From Candidatus Neomicrothrix sp. UBA2110 (GTDB lineage: Bacteria > Actinomycetota > Acidimicrobiia > Acidimicrobiales > Poriferisodalaceae): a DNA stretch of 12,347 nt. This document shows, in pieces, positions 1 to 6,308 of the stretch. Position numbers and translations under genes: made by a program. The notes under the pieces were generated by a model, which was given only the letters and a program-made list of their open reading frames with translations, searched no databases and was not told the DNA's origin. The stretch is from the NCBI GenBank assembly GCA_002331465.1, contig DCYM01000113.1, forward strand, positions 1-12,347, in the 5' to 3' direction. The first letter of the stretch is position 1; each line of letters starts with the position of its first letter.

Positions 1-1443
1 CTCAGCAGCCTCTCTGGCGATGTCAAGGTTGTAGCTCTGAACATTGACATTTTGGAAGTTGGTGAAACCCCCATATTTGCTGAGGGGTCGCCCATCAGAA
101 GTTTGAATTACCCAGTCTTCGTTGCCGTGTGCCCATGCATACTTCGCGAGAATCGGGTCGCGGAAAGCAACTATGCGGCCAATCACCCTGACATCCAACG
201 CATGCAGTTCTTCAATGGCGGAACGAAGGTTGAACAGGCCGGTGGATGCCCCTATTTCTCGCGCCAACGGCACATTGCTCTGGTAACCAACGACACCGCT
301 TTCGTTCTTGAGACTTATTTCAACAGCGGTGATTTTGCCAGCTCGAATTAAGTCGAGCACGGAGTTTTTCAAACCATCATGTGCCCACGCAGCAGCGCTT
401 ACGTGTACGCCTTGCGTCCGAGGGTACGCAATCGGAATAATCATGGTGAAAGTGCTTGTGTTGCCTGCTCGGTCTATTGCTAACACTGATACCGGTCCAG
501 CCGGAGGCCCATCGAGTTCGAGAATGAATGAACCATCACGGGTCTCAATCGGTACGCCGCCCACCACCACGGTCGCTCCGGGTTCTGAAGTCCCTGCGAT
601 AGTGACGGGCTCATTCATAGGCACTGGCTCTAAAACGTCGGGCAAGCCAATCAACGGAGGTGTGCCATCCACGCTGAAGTCAAGCGAACTAGACGCTTGC
701 CCATAGAGCCGTCGTTGCACCACTAATTCCAGGGAATGTGATCCTTCAGTTAAGGGAGGAACCACCCACACAATCCGATTCCCGTAACGTTGAACGCCAC
801 TTACAGGAAAGTCGTCCAGCAGCAGGTTCGCTGATCGTGCGTTTGCTCCGTTAACCGTGAAAGAAATCTGAATTCCCTCAATGGAAGCTGGTTGCAACGC
901 GACACCGTCTTCGATTCCACTGATCTTGATGTCAACTTGTCGGATAGTCATTAATAGCAACGCTGCTCCAGTGACTGTCATCAATGAAGCGAGAGCCAAT
1001 AAGCCCCAGCGTCGCCTTTTAGGTGGCCGATTGGGCACATGCAAAGCGAATCGGGGTTGCCGCAGTGCTTTTCGACCTTGTCGCTTCGGACGCGGCAAGT
1101 TCCTCGCGTAAACAGGGGGATCCGTCTTCACCGGCCGCCAAGGGAAACCCCATCCTTCGGCCGGGTCCATGGATTCGTCGTTGGGAGTAATTATTGACTC
1201 ACCTTTGGCTAACGACGGTCCAACCTGACGTCCATGTGAAGTAAGCGACCAGCGACTTTCCCCCAGTCCTGGAGTGTTAGGCATGGGAGCTACTAAATCG
1301 GTTCGATGAAGATGATCAAGCGCGTTCAAAACATCTTCGGTTGCTAGATCTATGTCAATTGACAGCTCGCTAGGCAAAGCGGTGCCCCCCCGCGACAGCA
1401 AATGTCGCAGCACTAGCTTGTGTTGCGGGGCCAGCAACGGCAT
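1..1443 (-). CDS. Membrane-anchored winged-helix / Ig-like / putative glycoside hydrolase (PF13200-type), 3' part missing
   Basis: An open frame of 481 codons starts at ATG 1443 and reaches the left edge without a stop; a TAG at 1455-1453 lies just upstream in frame, so this ATG is the first possible start. Visible parts in order: residues about 1-78 resemble a winged helix (a helix ending in LHRTDLVAP, then a wing and WSLTSHGRQ). Residues 100-145 are a Pro/Arg/Lys-rich linker ending in KRRRW. Residues about 146-167 are one hydrophobic segment, with basic residues before it, so the N-terminus should be cytoplasmic. Two beta-rich Ig-like stretches (about 168-255 and 258-338) follow, the second with GTSEPGATVVVGG and AIDRAGN. 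From about 343 the pattern VHVSAAAW, AVEISLKNESG, SNVPLAREIGA, RVIGRIVAFRDPILA matches the start of PF13200 (formerly DUF4015), a TIM-barrel putative glycosidase. The catalytic half lies outside. The substrate is unknown, and the winged-helix call is a pattern judgement. Confidence 0.85.
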   Translation of the reverse strand, partial: MPLLAPQHKLVLRHLLSRGGTALPSELSIDIDLATEDVLNALDHLHRTDLVAPMPNTPGLGESRWSLTSHGRQVGPSLAKGESIITPNDESMDPAEGWGFPWRPVKTDPPVYARNLPRPKRQGRKALRQPRFALHVPNRPPKRRRWGLLALASLMTVTGAALLLMTIRQVDIKISGIEDGVALQPASIEGIQISFTVNGANARSANLLLDDFPVSGVQRYGNRIVWVVPPLTEGSHSLELVVQRRLYGQASSSLDFSVDGTPPLIGLPDVLEPVPMNEPVTIAGTSEPGATVVVGGVPIETRDGSFILELDGPPAGPVSVLAIDRAGNTSTFTMIIPIAYPRTQGVHVSAAAWAHDGLKNSVLDLIRAGKITAVEISLKNESGVVGYQSNVPLAREIGASTGLFNLRSAIEELHALDVRVIGRIVAFRDPILAKYAWAHGNEDWVIQTSDGRPLSKYGGFTNFQNVNVQSYNLDIAREAAE

Positions 1444-1449
1444 TAGGAC

Positions 1450-1455
1450 AAGCTA
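1450..1455 (-). promoter_or_regulatory. Candidate -10 box (TAGCTT) of the membrane hydrolase gene
   Basis: On the minus strand TAGCTT occupies exactly -12 to -7 relative to ATG 1443, followed by GTCCTA. No Shine-Dalgarno sequence is seen, so transcription may begin at the start codon (leaderless). Similar TANCTT boxes sit before the starts at 1532 and 3615. No convincing -35 element is visible. Confidence 0.4.
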
Positions 1456-1472
1456 GTGGCGCCGACGGCAAG

Positions 1473-1523
1473 AGTTACATCGTTGAGCTAACCGCAAGGA
1501 TTGAGATGCCGATGGGTGTAACT
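1473..1523. repeat. Spaced inverted repeat AGTTACA / TGTAACT in the divergent spacer
   Basis: Seven-base arms at 1473-1479 and 1517-1523 are perfect reverse complements, 37 bases apart, between the divergent membrane hydrolase and phosphoribosyltransferase genes. The right arm overlaps the candidate -10 box of the plus-strand gene, and the left arm lies near the -35 distance of the minus-strand gene. It could be a pair of half-sites for one regulator, but arms this short can arise by chance. Confidence 0.25.
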
Positions 1524-1524
1524 T
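1519..1524 (+). promoter_or_regulatory. Candidate -10 box (TAACTT) of the phosphoribosyltransferase gene
   Basis: TAACTT ends 7 bases before GTG 1532 and is followed by CCCCAAA. There is no purine-rich Shine-Dalgarno stretch at the usual distance, which fits a leaderless or nearly leaderless transcript. No clear -35 hexamer is seen. Confidence 0.35.
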
Positions 1525-1531
1525 CCCCAAA

Positions 1532-2038
1532 GTGAATGATCAGCCCCGCGAAGTCCTGGATTGGAGCAACTACGGCATCGCGTGTCGTGCTCTTGCAACC
1601 CTTGTTGCCGACGACGGCTACCGACCTGACATTATTCTTGCCATAGCTCGAGGTGGCCTTTTCGTGGCTGGATCTTTGGGCTACGCGTTATCTGTCAAGA
1701 ATCTCTATGTCATGAACGTTGAGTACTACACCGGAGTAGACGAGCGTCTAGACGTTCCGGTCATGCTCCCGCCATATGTTGACGTAGTTGACTTACGAGA
1801 TACCAAAGTGTTGATTGCTGACGACGTTGCGGACACAGGTCACACCCTCGCCCTCGTTCGTAACCACTGCCTGAGTGAGGTGGCTGAGGTAAGAACAGCG
1901 GTCCTATACGAGAAGCCTCGTTCCGTCGTGGATTGTGAATACGTTTGGAAATATACCGATAGATGGATCAACTTTCCTTGGTCGACGGAGGCCCCCCTCG
2001 TTGAGCCCAGCGATGGCGGCACAGTGCTCGATGCGTAA
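1532..2038 (+). CDS. Purine-type phosphoribosyltransferase (type I PRTase)
   Basis: This 168-residue protein has the type I phosphoribosyltransferase layout. Residues 93-105, VLIADDVADTGHT, are the PRPP-binding loop (hydrophobic strand, two acids, then DTG). An earlier ILAIARGG stretch (about 35-42) fits the loop that contacts pyrophosphate, and a C-terminal DRWINFPWS is typical of the xanthine/guanine PRTase-like group. It would be a cytoplasmic enzyme joining a free 6-oxopurine base to PRPP to give the nucleotide, that is, salvage. The exact base cannot be read from sequence, and a regulatory PRTase is possible. GTG 1532 is the most upstream start in frame and has a TANCTT box before it. 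The gene diverges from the membrane hydrolase and converges on the deaminase. Its place beside purine deaminases and xanthine dehydrogenases supports a purine role. Confidence 0.85.
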   Translation: MNDQPREVLDWSNYGIACRALATLVADDGYRPDIILAIARGGLFVAGSLGYALSVKNLYVMNVEYYTGVDERLDVPVMLPPYVDVVDLRDTKVLIADDVADTGHTLALVRNHCLSEVAEVRTAVLYEKPRSVVDCEYVWKYTDRWINFPWSTEAPLVEPSDGGTVLDA

Positions 2039-2093
2039 AGATCTACAAGTAGCTTCTGCTTTCCCAGTTACAGGAATCCATCGGGCGTAAGAA

Positions 2094-2109
2094 GTTTTTG
2101 GTCAAAAAC
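2094..2109. repeat. Short A/T-rich inverted repeat in the convergent spacer
   Basis: GTTTTTG and CAAAAAC face each other across two bases in the 127-bp spacer (2039-2165) between two convergent genes. The position suits a two-way terminator, but the stem has almost no G/C and no separate U-tract, so termination is only a guess. Nothing else is recognisable in this spacer. Confidence 0.25.
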
Positions 2110-2165
2110 GGTTCGGCGCAGTCATCGTTGCCGCTTCGACAATTACCGGCTTCGCTATCCGCTGC

Positions 2166-3542
2166 TCACGACTGGGGTTGAAAGCGTCGAGCTGCCAAGC
2201 GATGTCTACTGAGAACATCTTCTAGGCGTGGATTTGTGAGAACTCCTTCATGCACAATTTCTTCTCCATGAACGAACACGTGAGTGGCGGCTAACGGACC
2301 GCACCGCAACCATCCCTCAATAGGGTCGTCGAGTACACCCGCAAATTGAGGGCCATCCATTCTCCATACCGCTACATCGCCCACGGATCCGACCGACAAT
2401 TCACCTATTTCGCCAAGGCGCCCGAGACACGCGGCCCCACCCCGAGTGGCTATTTCCAGCGCTGCTCGCGCATCCATACGATCTGCGCCGGAGATGAGTT
2501 TGGCTTGAAGCATCGCCAAACGTGCTTCCTGCCATAACGATGCGGAATCTGCAGACGAAGAGCCATCGCACCCCAAGCCCACAGGACAACCTGCGTCTCT
2601 CATGGCGACCACTGGAGCTATACCAGAGGAAAGAATCATGTTAGAGCTGGGACAATGAGCAATACCGACACCTGCAGCGCCTAAGCGAGAAATCTCAGCA
2701 TGGTTGGGACGAACAACATGCGCTCCCCAACTCCGATCAGTAAGCCAGCCCACGTCTTCGTACAGTTCGACAGGGCGCCGACCAAACTGAGTTAAAGAAA
2801 ACTTATCGTCTTCGGAATTTTCGGCTAAATGGGTGTGAAGTCTGACGTCTAATCGTTCAGCTAGCTCAGCGGTTCGGCGCATTAAATCTGGAGTGACAGT
2901 AAATGGTGAACAGGGTGCAAGAGCGATTCGGACCATTGCCCCAAACTTGGGATCATGCCAGCGAGCTACGTGACTTTCACTTTCCGCGAGAATGTCATCC
3001 TCGTCCCGCACCGCATCGTCGGGTGGTAATCCGCCGTCTTTGACAGACAGGCTCATTGAGCCATAAGTCGGGTGGAACCTCATCGAAAGTTCGACTGCCG
3101 CCCGGATTTCAGCAGCAAGTAAGTCGCCAGCTCTCGTCGGGTGCAAATAGTGGTGATCACTTGTCGTGGTACACCCCGACATCGCGAGTTCAGCTAGCCC
3201 TACCCACGCCGCGAGATACATCGACTCTTCATCGATGGAGGCGGTCCAGAGCGGGTACAACGACTGCAGCCAACCAAACAAGGGAGCCGAAGTCATAGGT
3301 CGGTATGCGCGGGTCAGATTTTGGAACATGTGGTGATGGGTGTTAACAAGACCGGGTGTTACCAGACAACTGGTCGCATCAATCCGCCTATGAGCGGCAG
3401 GAACTGGGTCGGATCCCGAGCCGACAGCGACAACATAACCATTGTCGATAGCGACCCAGCCTCCCGCTAACTCACGTCGCTCGTCATCCATCGTGGCGAC
3501 CAGCCAGGCGTCCTCAAAAAGGAGGTCAACAGGCTTAACCAT
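2166..3542 (-). CDS. 8-oxoguanine deaminase-type amidohydrolase
   Basis: A 458-residue amidohydrolase-superfamily protein of full family length. The metal site is visible: H69 and H71 in NTHHHMFQN, the His in LHTHLAEN, the His in WGAHVVRP, and Asp in GLGCDGSSSADS. HCPSSNMILSSGI and the C-terminal CGPLAATHVFVHGEEI are further hallmarks of the 8-oxoguanine deaminase / hydroxydechloroatrazine ethylaminohydrolase group, of which P. aeruginosa Pa0142 is the characterised 8-oxoguanine deaminase (8-oxoguanine to uric acid plus ammonia). Guanine or a related aminopurine or triazine is the alternative substrate. ATG 3542 is chosen over the TTG just upstream (3545); neither has a Shine-Dalgarno sequence. 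The gene diverges from the PLP/XDH operon and shares a 72-bp control region with it, which suggests shared regulation. Its product, urate, would lie at the same metabolic node as the xanthine dehydrogenase encoded opposite. Confidence 0.87.
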   Translation of the reverse strand: MVKPVDLLFEDAWLVATMDDERRELAGGWVAIDNGYVVAVGSGSDPVPAAHRRIDATSCLVTPGLVNTHHHMFQNLTRAYRPMTSAPLFGWLQSLYPLWTASIDEESMYLAAWVGLAELAMSGCTTTSDHHYLHPTRAGDLLAAEIRAAVELSMRFHPTYGSMSLSVKDGGLPPDDAVRDEDDILAESESHVARWHDPKFGAMVRIALAPCSPFTVTPDLMRRTAELAERLDVRLHTHLAENSEDDKFSLTQFGRRPVELYEDVGWLTDRSWGAHVVRPNHAEISRLGAAGVGIAHCPSSNMILSSGIAPVVAMRDAGCPVGLGCDGSSSADSASLWQEARLAMLQAKLISGADRMDARAALEIATRGGAACLGRLGEIGELSVGSVGDVAVWRMDGPQFAGVLDDPIEGWLRCGPLAATHVFVHGEEIVHEGVLTNPRLEDVLSRHRLAARRFQPQS

Positions 3543-3561
3543 CAATGACAGTCTGACATTG
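3543..3561. promoter_or_regulatory. 19-bp near-palindrome, candidate operator
   Basis: The sequence is CAATGACAGTCTGACATTG. Eight of nine base pairs about the central T (3552) are complementary; only 3548/3556 (A/A) fails. It abuts ATG 3542 of the deaminase gene on one side and lies 16 bases upstream of the TTGACT element of the PLP operon on the other. A dimeric repressor here could block both genes. No regulator gene is seen nearby, and the family cannot be named from the site alone. Confidence 0.5.
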
Positions 3562-3577
3562 TTGTCGGCCCTGTGTG

Positions 3578-3608
3578 TTGACTCATTAGAGACTCATGCG
3601 TCTATCTT
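3578..3608 (+). promoter_or_regulatory. Candidate promoter of the PLP/xanthine dehydrogenase operon
   Basis: TTGACT (3578-3583) resembles a -35 box. TATCTT (3603-3608) occupies -12 to -7 before ATG 3615, and the spacer is 19 bases; a TCTATC at 3601 would give 17 bases with a poorer match. If TATCTT is used, transcription would begin at or beside the ATG. GACTCAT is directly repeated 11 bases apart (3580-3586 and 3591-3597), overlapping the -35 and spacer, and could be an activator or repressor site. Confidence 0.45.
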
Positions 3609-3614
3609 GGGAGA

Positions 3615-5117
3615 ATGCCTAGGTCTCTCGCAGTTTTCGAAGATTTCGATCCTGCTGGTACACAGTCTTTCGCCAACGCGGTCACACGTTTTCGCGAGCG
3701 AAACATCGTTTTACCTCAGTTCAACGAATTGAGGGACCCGTCTGCATTGACGCCTGACCTCATTGAAGCTCTGGATCGCGTCGCTGCTGATGATGCTGAT
3801 CCGGTCAATTTATTTCGCGTTCACTGGTTCAACACTCCGGGGCAATCGTTGCCTGCCTCTGTGCCGGACCATATAGAACTCCCCACAGAACTCACCGGCA
3901 CTGACGCCCGCATAGTTGTCGCCCTAGGGAACCGATTCCCGATGATTGGCGCTCACAAGGTACTCGCCGCATACGCATGCCTAGCGGCCCGTTTGATCAC
4001 CGGGCGGTTCGACCCGACCACCAATCGTGCCGTCTGGCCATCTACCGGAAACTATGCGCGGGGAGGGGTGGCCATCTCCAAGATCATGGGTTGTCGCGGT
4101 GTCGCTGTTTTGCCCGAAGGGATGAGTCGCGAACGGTTTGAGTGGTTGGATCGCTGGATTGAGCACCCTGACGACATAATCCGCACACCTGGCACGGAGG
4201 CCAACGTCAAAGAAATCTACGACGAATGCAACCGCCTAGAAGCCGACGAATCAAACGTCATTTTGAACCAATTCAGCGAATTTTCAAATCACCTCGGGCA
4301 TTACGCAGTAACTGGACCGGCTCTTGAATCTGTTTTCCGTTACACAACATCCAACCGGCAGGCACGACTTGCTGCTTTCGTTTCAGCTTCCGGTTCTGCC
4401 GGCACTCTCGGGGCTGGCGACTACCTCAAAGACACCTTCGGCGCGCGCATCGTGGCTGTCGAAGCCCTTGAGGTGCCGACCATGCTTTATAACGGGTTCG
4501 GTGATCACAACATTCAAGGAATTGGCGACAAACATGTGCCCCTCATCCACAATGTGACTAATACCGACCTCATCGTCGGAATCTCCGACAAGGCGACCGA
4601 TCAGCTAGATGTGGCGTTCAACACACCGGCCGGGCTTCGCGCATTGGATCGCCAGGGTGTCAATCCCGAACTTGCAGCATCACTCACCAATTTGGGTTAT
4701 TCCTCGATCTGCAACGTCTTGGCTGCGATCAAAACGGCGAAACACTGGAAGCTTGATAACAACGACATGATCGTCACCGTCGCCACTGACGGTTCAGAGT
4801 TGTACAACTCTGAGCGAGAAAAAGTACTGCGCCGCGACTTCCCAGAGGGATTTGACGACTCAGAAGCTGAGCATGCGTTGACAACCCATCTAACCGACGT
4901 CATCACCGAACACGTCCTTGATATGGATGAAACAAACCGAAATCGGATCTTCAACCTCGGCTATTTCACGTGGGTTGAACAGCAAGGAATTGCAATCGAA
5001 GACTTCGAACGGCGGCGCGACCAAACCTGGTGGGATGATTTACGACCTCTCATTGACAATTGGGACGCTCGAATCGCGGAGTTCAATGAGGCCACTGGAG
5101 CAAGGCACCGTCAGTGA
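3615..5117 (+). CDS. Fold-type II PLP-dependent enzyme, tryptophan synthase beta-like (function unassigned)
   Basis: A 500-residue cytoplasmic protein of the PF00291 fold. Lys115 in IGAHKVLAAY is the likely PLP Schiff-base lysine, STGNYARGG (143-151) the substrate carboxylate loop, and SASGSAGTLGAGDYLK (257-272) the phosphate-binding glycine loop. Further runs (LPEGMSRERFEWL, NGFGDHNIQGIGDKHVP, YFTWVEQQG) match a conserved group usually annotated only as 'PLP-dependent protein subunit beta' or cysteine synthase-like, about 450 residues long; no defined reaction is known to me. Beta-elimination or replacement on an amino acid is the expected chemistry. ATG 3615 is kept although the GGGAG before it is only one base away, because a leaderless start fits. 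The 3' end overlaps the next PLP gene by 32 bp, so the two products probably act together or in sequence. Placement with purine genes suggests a late step in breaking purine-derived amino compounds, which is inference. Confidence 0.8.
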   Translation: MPRSLAVFEDFDPAGTQSFANAVTRFRERNIVLPQFNELRDPSALTPDLIEALDRVAADDADPVNLFRVHWFNTPGQSLPASVPDHIELPTELTGTDARIVVALGNRFPMIGAHKVLAAYACLAARLITGRFDPTTNRAVWPSTGNYARGGVAISKIMGCRGVAVLPEGMSRERFEWLDRWIEHPDDIIRTPGTEANVKEIYDECNRLEADESNVILNQFSEFSNHLGHYAVTGPALESVFRYTTSNRQARLAAFVSASGSAGTLGAGDYLKDTFGARIVAVEALEVPTMLYNGFGDHNIQGIGDKHVPLIHNVTNTDLIVGISDKATDQLDVAFNTPAGLRALDRQGVNPELAASLTNLGYSSICNVLAAIKTAKHWKLDNNDMIVTVATDGSELYNSEREKVLRRDFPEGFDDSEAEHALTTHLTDVITEHVLDMDETNRNRIFNLGYFTWVEQQGIAIEDFERRRDQTWWDDLRPLIDNWDARIAEFNEATGARHRQ

Positions 5118-6222
5118 CGTGATCGAAACCAACCCCTTTATCTTCTACCGAGAGCGGCTCAATTCATACAGTCGAGCGCTCGCGGCAGGTTGGAGTGACC
5201 AGCAATTTGTTGATTTAGTGTCCGATTTGAACGCTCGAATACAGCGAGTCGACGGCCGCGGATTTTCTATGACACCCACCCTTGACGGTGGGCCCCTCGC
5301 AACGGCGCTCGGTCTTGACGTCGACCTGAAAGTGAAGGTCGAAATCGACTCGGTTGGGGGATCTCACAAGGCCCGACACCTTTTCGGGGTCGCACTTCAT
5401 ATAGCTATCGACGAGACCGCCAGCGGTTCTTCGAATCGCCCGTTGGTGATCTCCAGCTGTGGTAATGCCGCGATCGCCGCGGCAATTGTCGCCAAAGCAA
5501 TCAATCACCCAATCAAGGTATTTGTGCCTACCTGGGCTGAAGAGCCAGTACTCGAACAACTGAAAGATCTTGGAGCGGCGCTCCAAATTTGTGAACCCAA
5601 AGTTAACGAGAAAGGCGACCCGTGCTACGCCCGCTTCATCGAAGCAGTGAATAAGGGATCCCATCCGTTCGGAGTTCAAGGGACCAACACGAGTACAACT
5701 TTCGACGGAGGTCGAACCCTCGGCTGGGAGTTGCAGGATCAAGCGGAGAACCTTGACGCCGTTTTTATCCAAGTCGGTGGCGGCGCTCTTGGCACTGCTA
5801 CAGCAAGGGCACTATCGGATATCGCTGTATACCCAGTCCAAGTAGAGGGTTGCGCCCCTTTCAAACGTGCATGGGACCTTCTTGCGCCCGATTTCAATAT
5901 GGAAACAGCCAATTCAACGCCCGAAAAATTCATGTGGCCTTGGGACAAACCGGCCAGTGTTGCTTCAGGTCTTCTTGACGACATCACATACGATTGGTTG
6001 CCACTGCTGGAGGAGACTCTTAGTAGTGGTGGAGAGCCTGTGGTCGTCTCGGAGACGACACTTATTGAAACCCACCGCGTTGCCACTAGCGTTACCGAAT
6101 TAAATGTTTCCCCCACCGGGTCAGCAGGGCTGGCTGGCCTGGTATCGGCCTCCCCCGAGGCTGGAGCGGTTGTAGCAGTCGTGTTCACGGGTATCGACCG
6201 CCAAAACGAGGTGACGAAATGA
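5086..6222 (+). CDS. Second fold-type II PLP-dependent lyase (threonine synthase / ammonia-lyase-like)
   Basis: A 378-residue PF00291-type enzyme, unlike its upstream neighbour in sequence. Lys95 in GSHKARHL is the probable PLP lysine, SSCGNAAIAAA (123-133) is the substrate loop, and QVGGGALGTA (229-238) the phosphate-binding loop. SPTGSAGLAGL (342-352) matches the C-terminal serine motif of threonine synthases and diaminopropionate ammonia-lyases such as E. coli YgeX (about 398 residues). ATG 5086 is chosen: GGAG (5078-5081) lies four bases before it, and the ATG at 4918 would need a 200-bp overlap with the PLP gene upstream. GTG 5119 is the alternative. A PLP-dependent deaminating or beta-eliminating reaction is expected. 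Whether the substrate is 2,3-diaminopropionate, as for YgeX, or another product of purine ring opening cannot be decided from sequence. The stop overlaps the next mini-ORF as ATGA. Confidence 0.83.
   Translation: MRPLEQGTVSDVIETNPFIFYRERLNSYSRALAAGWSDQQFVDLVSDLNARIQRVDGRGFSMTPTLDGGPLATALGLDVDLKVKVEIDSVGGSHKARHLFGVALHIAIDETASGSSNRPLVISSCGNAAIAAAIVAKAINHPIKVFVPTWAEEPVLEQLKDLGAALQICEPKVNEKGDPCYARFIEAVNKGSHPFGVQGTNTSTTFDGGRTLGWELQDQAENLDAVFIQVGGGALGTATARALSDIAVYPVQVEGCAPFKRAWDLLAPDFNMETANSTPEKFMWPWDKPASVASGLLDDITYDWLPLLEETLSSGGEPVVVSETTLIETHRVATSVTELNVSPTGSAGLAGLVSASPEAGAVVAVVFTGIDRQNEVTK
6208..6213 (+). promoter_or_regulatory. Strong Shine-Dalgarno sequence (GAGGTG) for the mini-ORF
   Basis: GAGGTG, complementary to the 16S rRNA tail, lies five bases before ATG 6219 and inside the last codons of the PLP gene. 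It is the clearest ribosome-binding site in the operon and argues that the short frame is translated. Confidence 0.6.
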
Positions 6223-6308
6223 CGAGTCTCGAAGAGTTTCAGGTTCCCGGTCATAGCGGACATGTCGCTGAGGCTCTAGGGGCTAGCGAAACGAAAACAC
6301 CACAGTGA
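6219..6308 (+). CDS. 29-residue mini-ORF bridging the PLP and xanthine dehydrogenase genes
   Basis: ATG 6219 overlaps the TGA of the PLP gene (ATGA), and its own TGA at 6306-6308 overlaps GTG 6305 of the next gene (GTGA). A good GAGGTG lies five bases before the start. The peptide begins MTSLEEFQ, contains PGHSGH, ends KTPQ, and has no membrane segment, cysteine or recognisable domain. The next gene has no Shine-Dalgarno sequence, so this frame may deliver terminating ribosomes to it (translational coupling). Alternatives are a functional microprotein, or the N-terminal remnant of a deleted gene. Translation is well supported; function is unknown. Confidence 0.55.
   Translation: MTSLEEFQVPGHSGHVAEALGASETKTPQ

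Noticed and set aside
52..1111. Three plus-strand open frames (52-351, 308-706, 881-1111)
   Set aside because: They lie opposite one uninterrupted minus-strand frame with clear domain content (1443 to the left edge); their own translations are low-complexity and match nothing recognisable.
1385..1391. Run of seven C (seven G on the coding strand) in the winged-helix region, possible phase-variation tract
   Set aside because: Seven bases is short for a slippage switch and the frame is intact through it; no alternative frame gives a sensible product.
2094..2109. GTTTTTG/CAAAAAC as a firm two-way terminator
   Set aside because: The stem is nearly all A/T with a two-base loop and no downstream T-run, so it is kept only as a low-confidence repeat.
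2091..2225. Short plus-strand open stretch reading GAVIVAASTITGF in the convergent spacer, possible gene remnant
   Set aside because: It has no start codon after the in-frame TAA just upstream and runs into the deaminase gene; no family is recognised.
4918..5085. Upstream ATG 4918 as the start of the second PLP gene
   Set aside because: It would overlap a conserved part of the first PLP gene by 200 bp, with serine-rich out-of-frame residues; ATG 5086 has a GGAG before it and leads directly into the family-like sequence.
5215..6263. Long minus-strand open frames opposite the second PLP gene (5215-5772 and 5739-6263)
   Set aside because: The plus-strand frame has intact PLP motifs throughout; the opposite frames overlap each other and show no domain.
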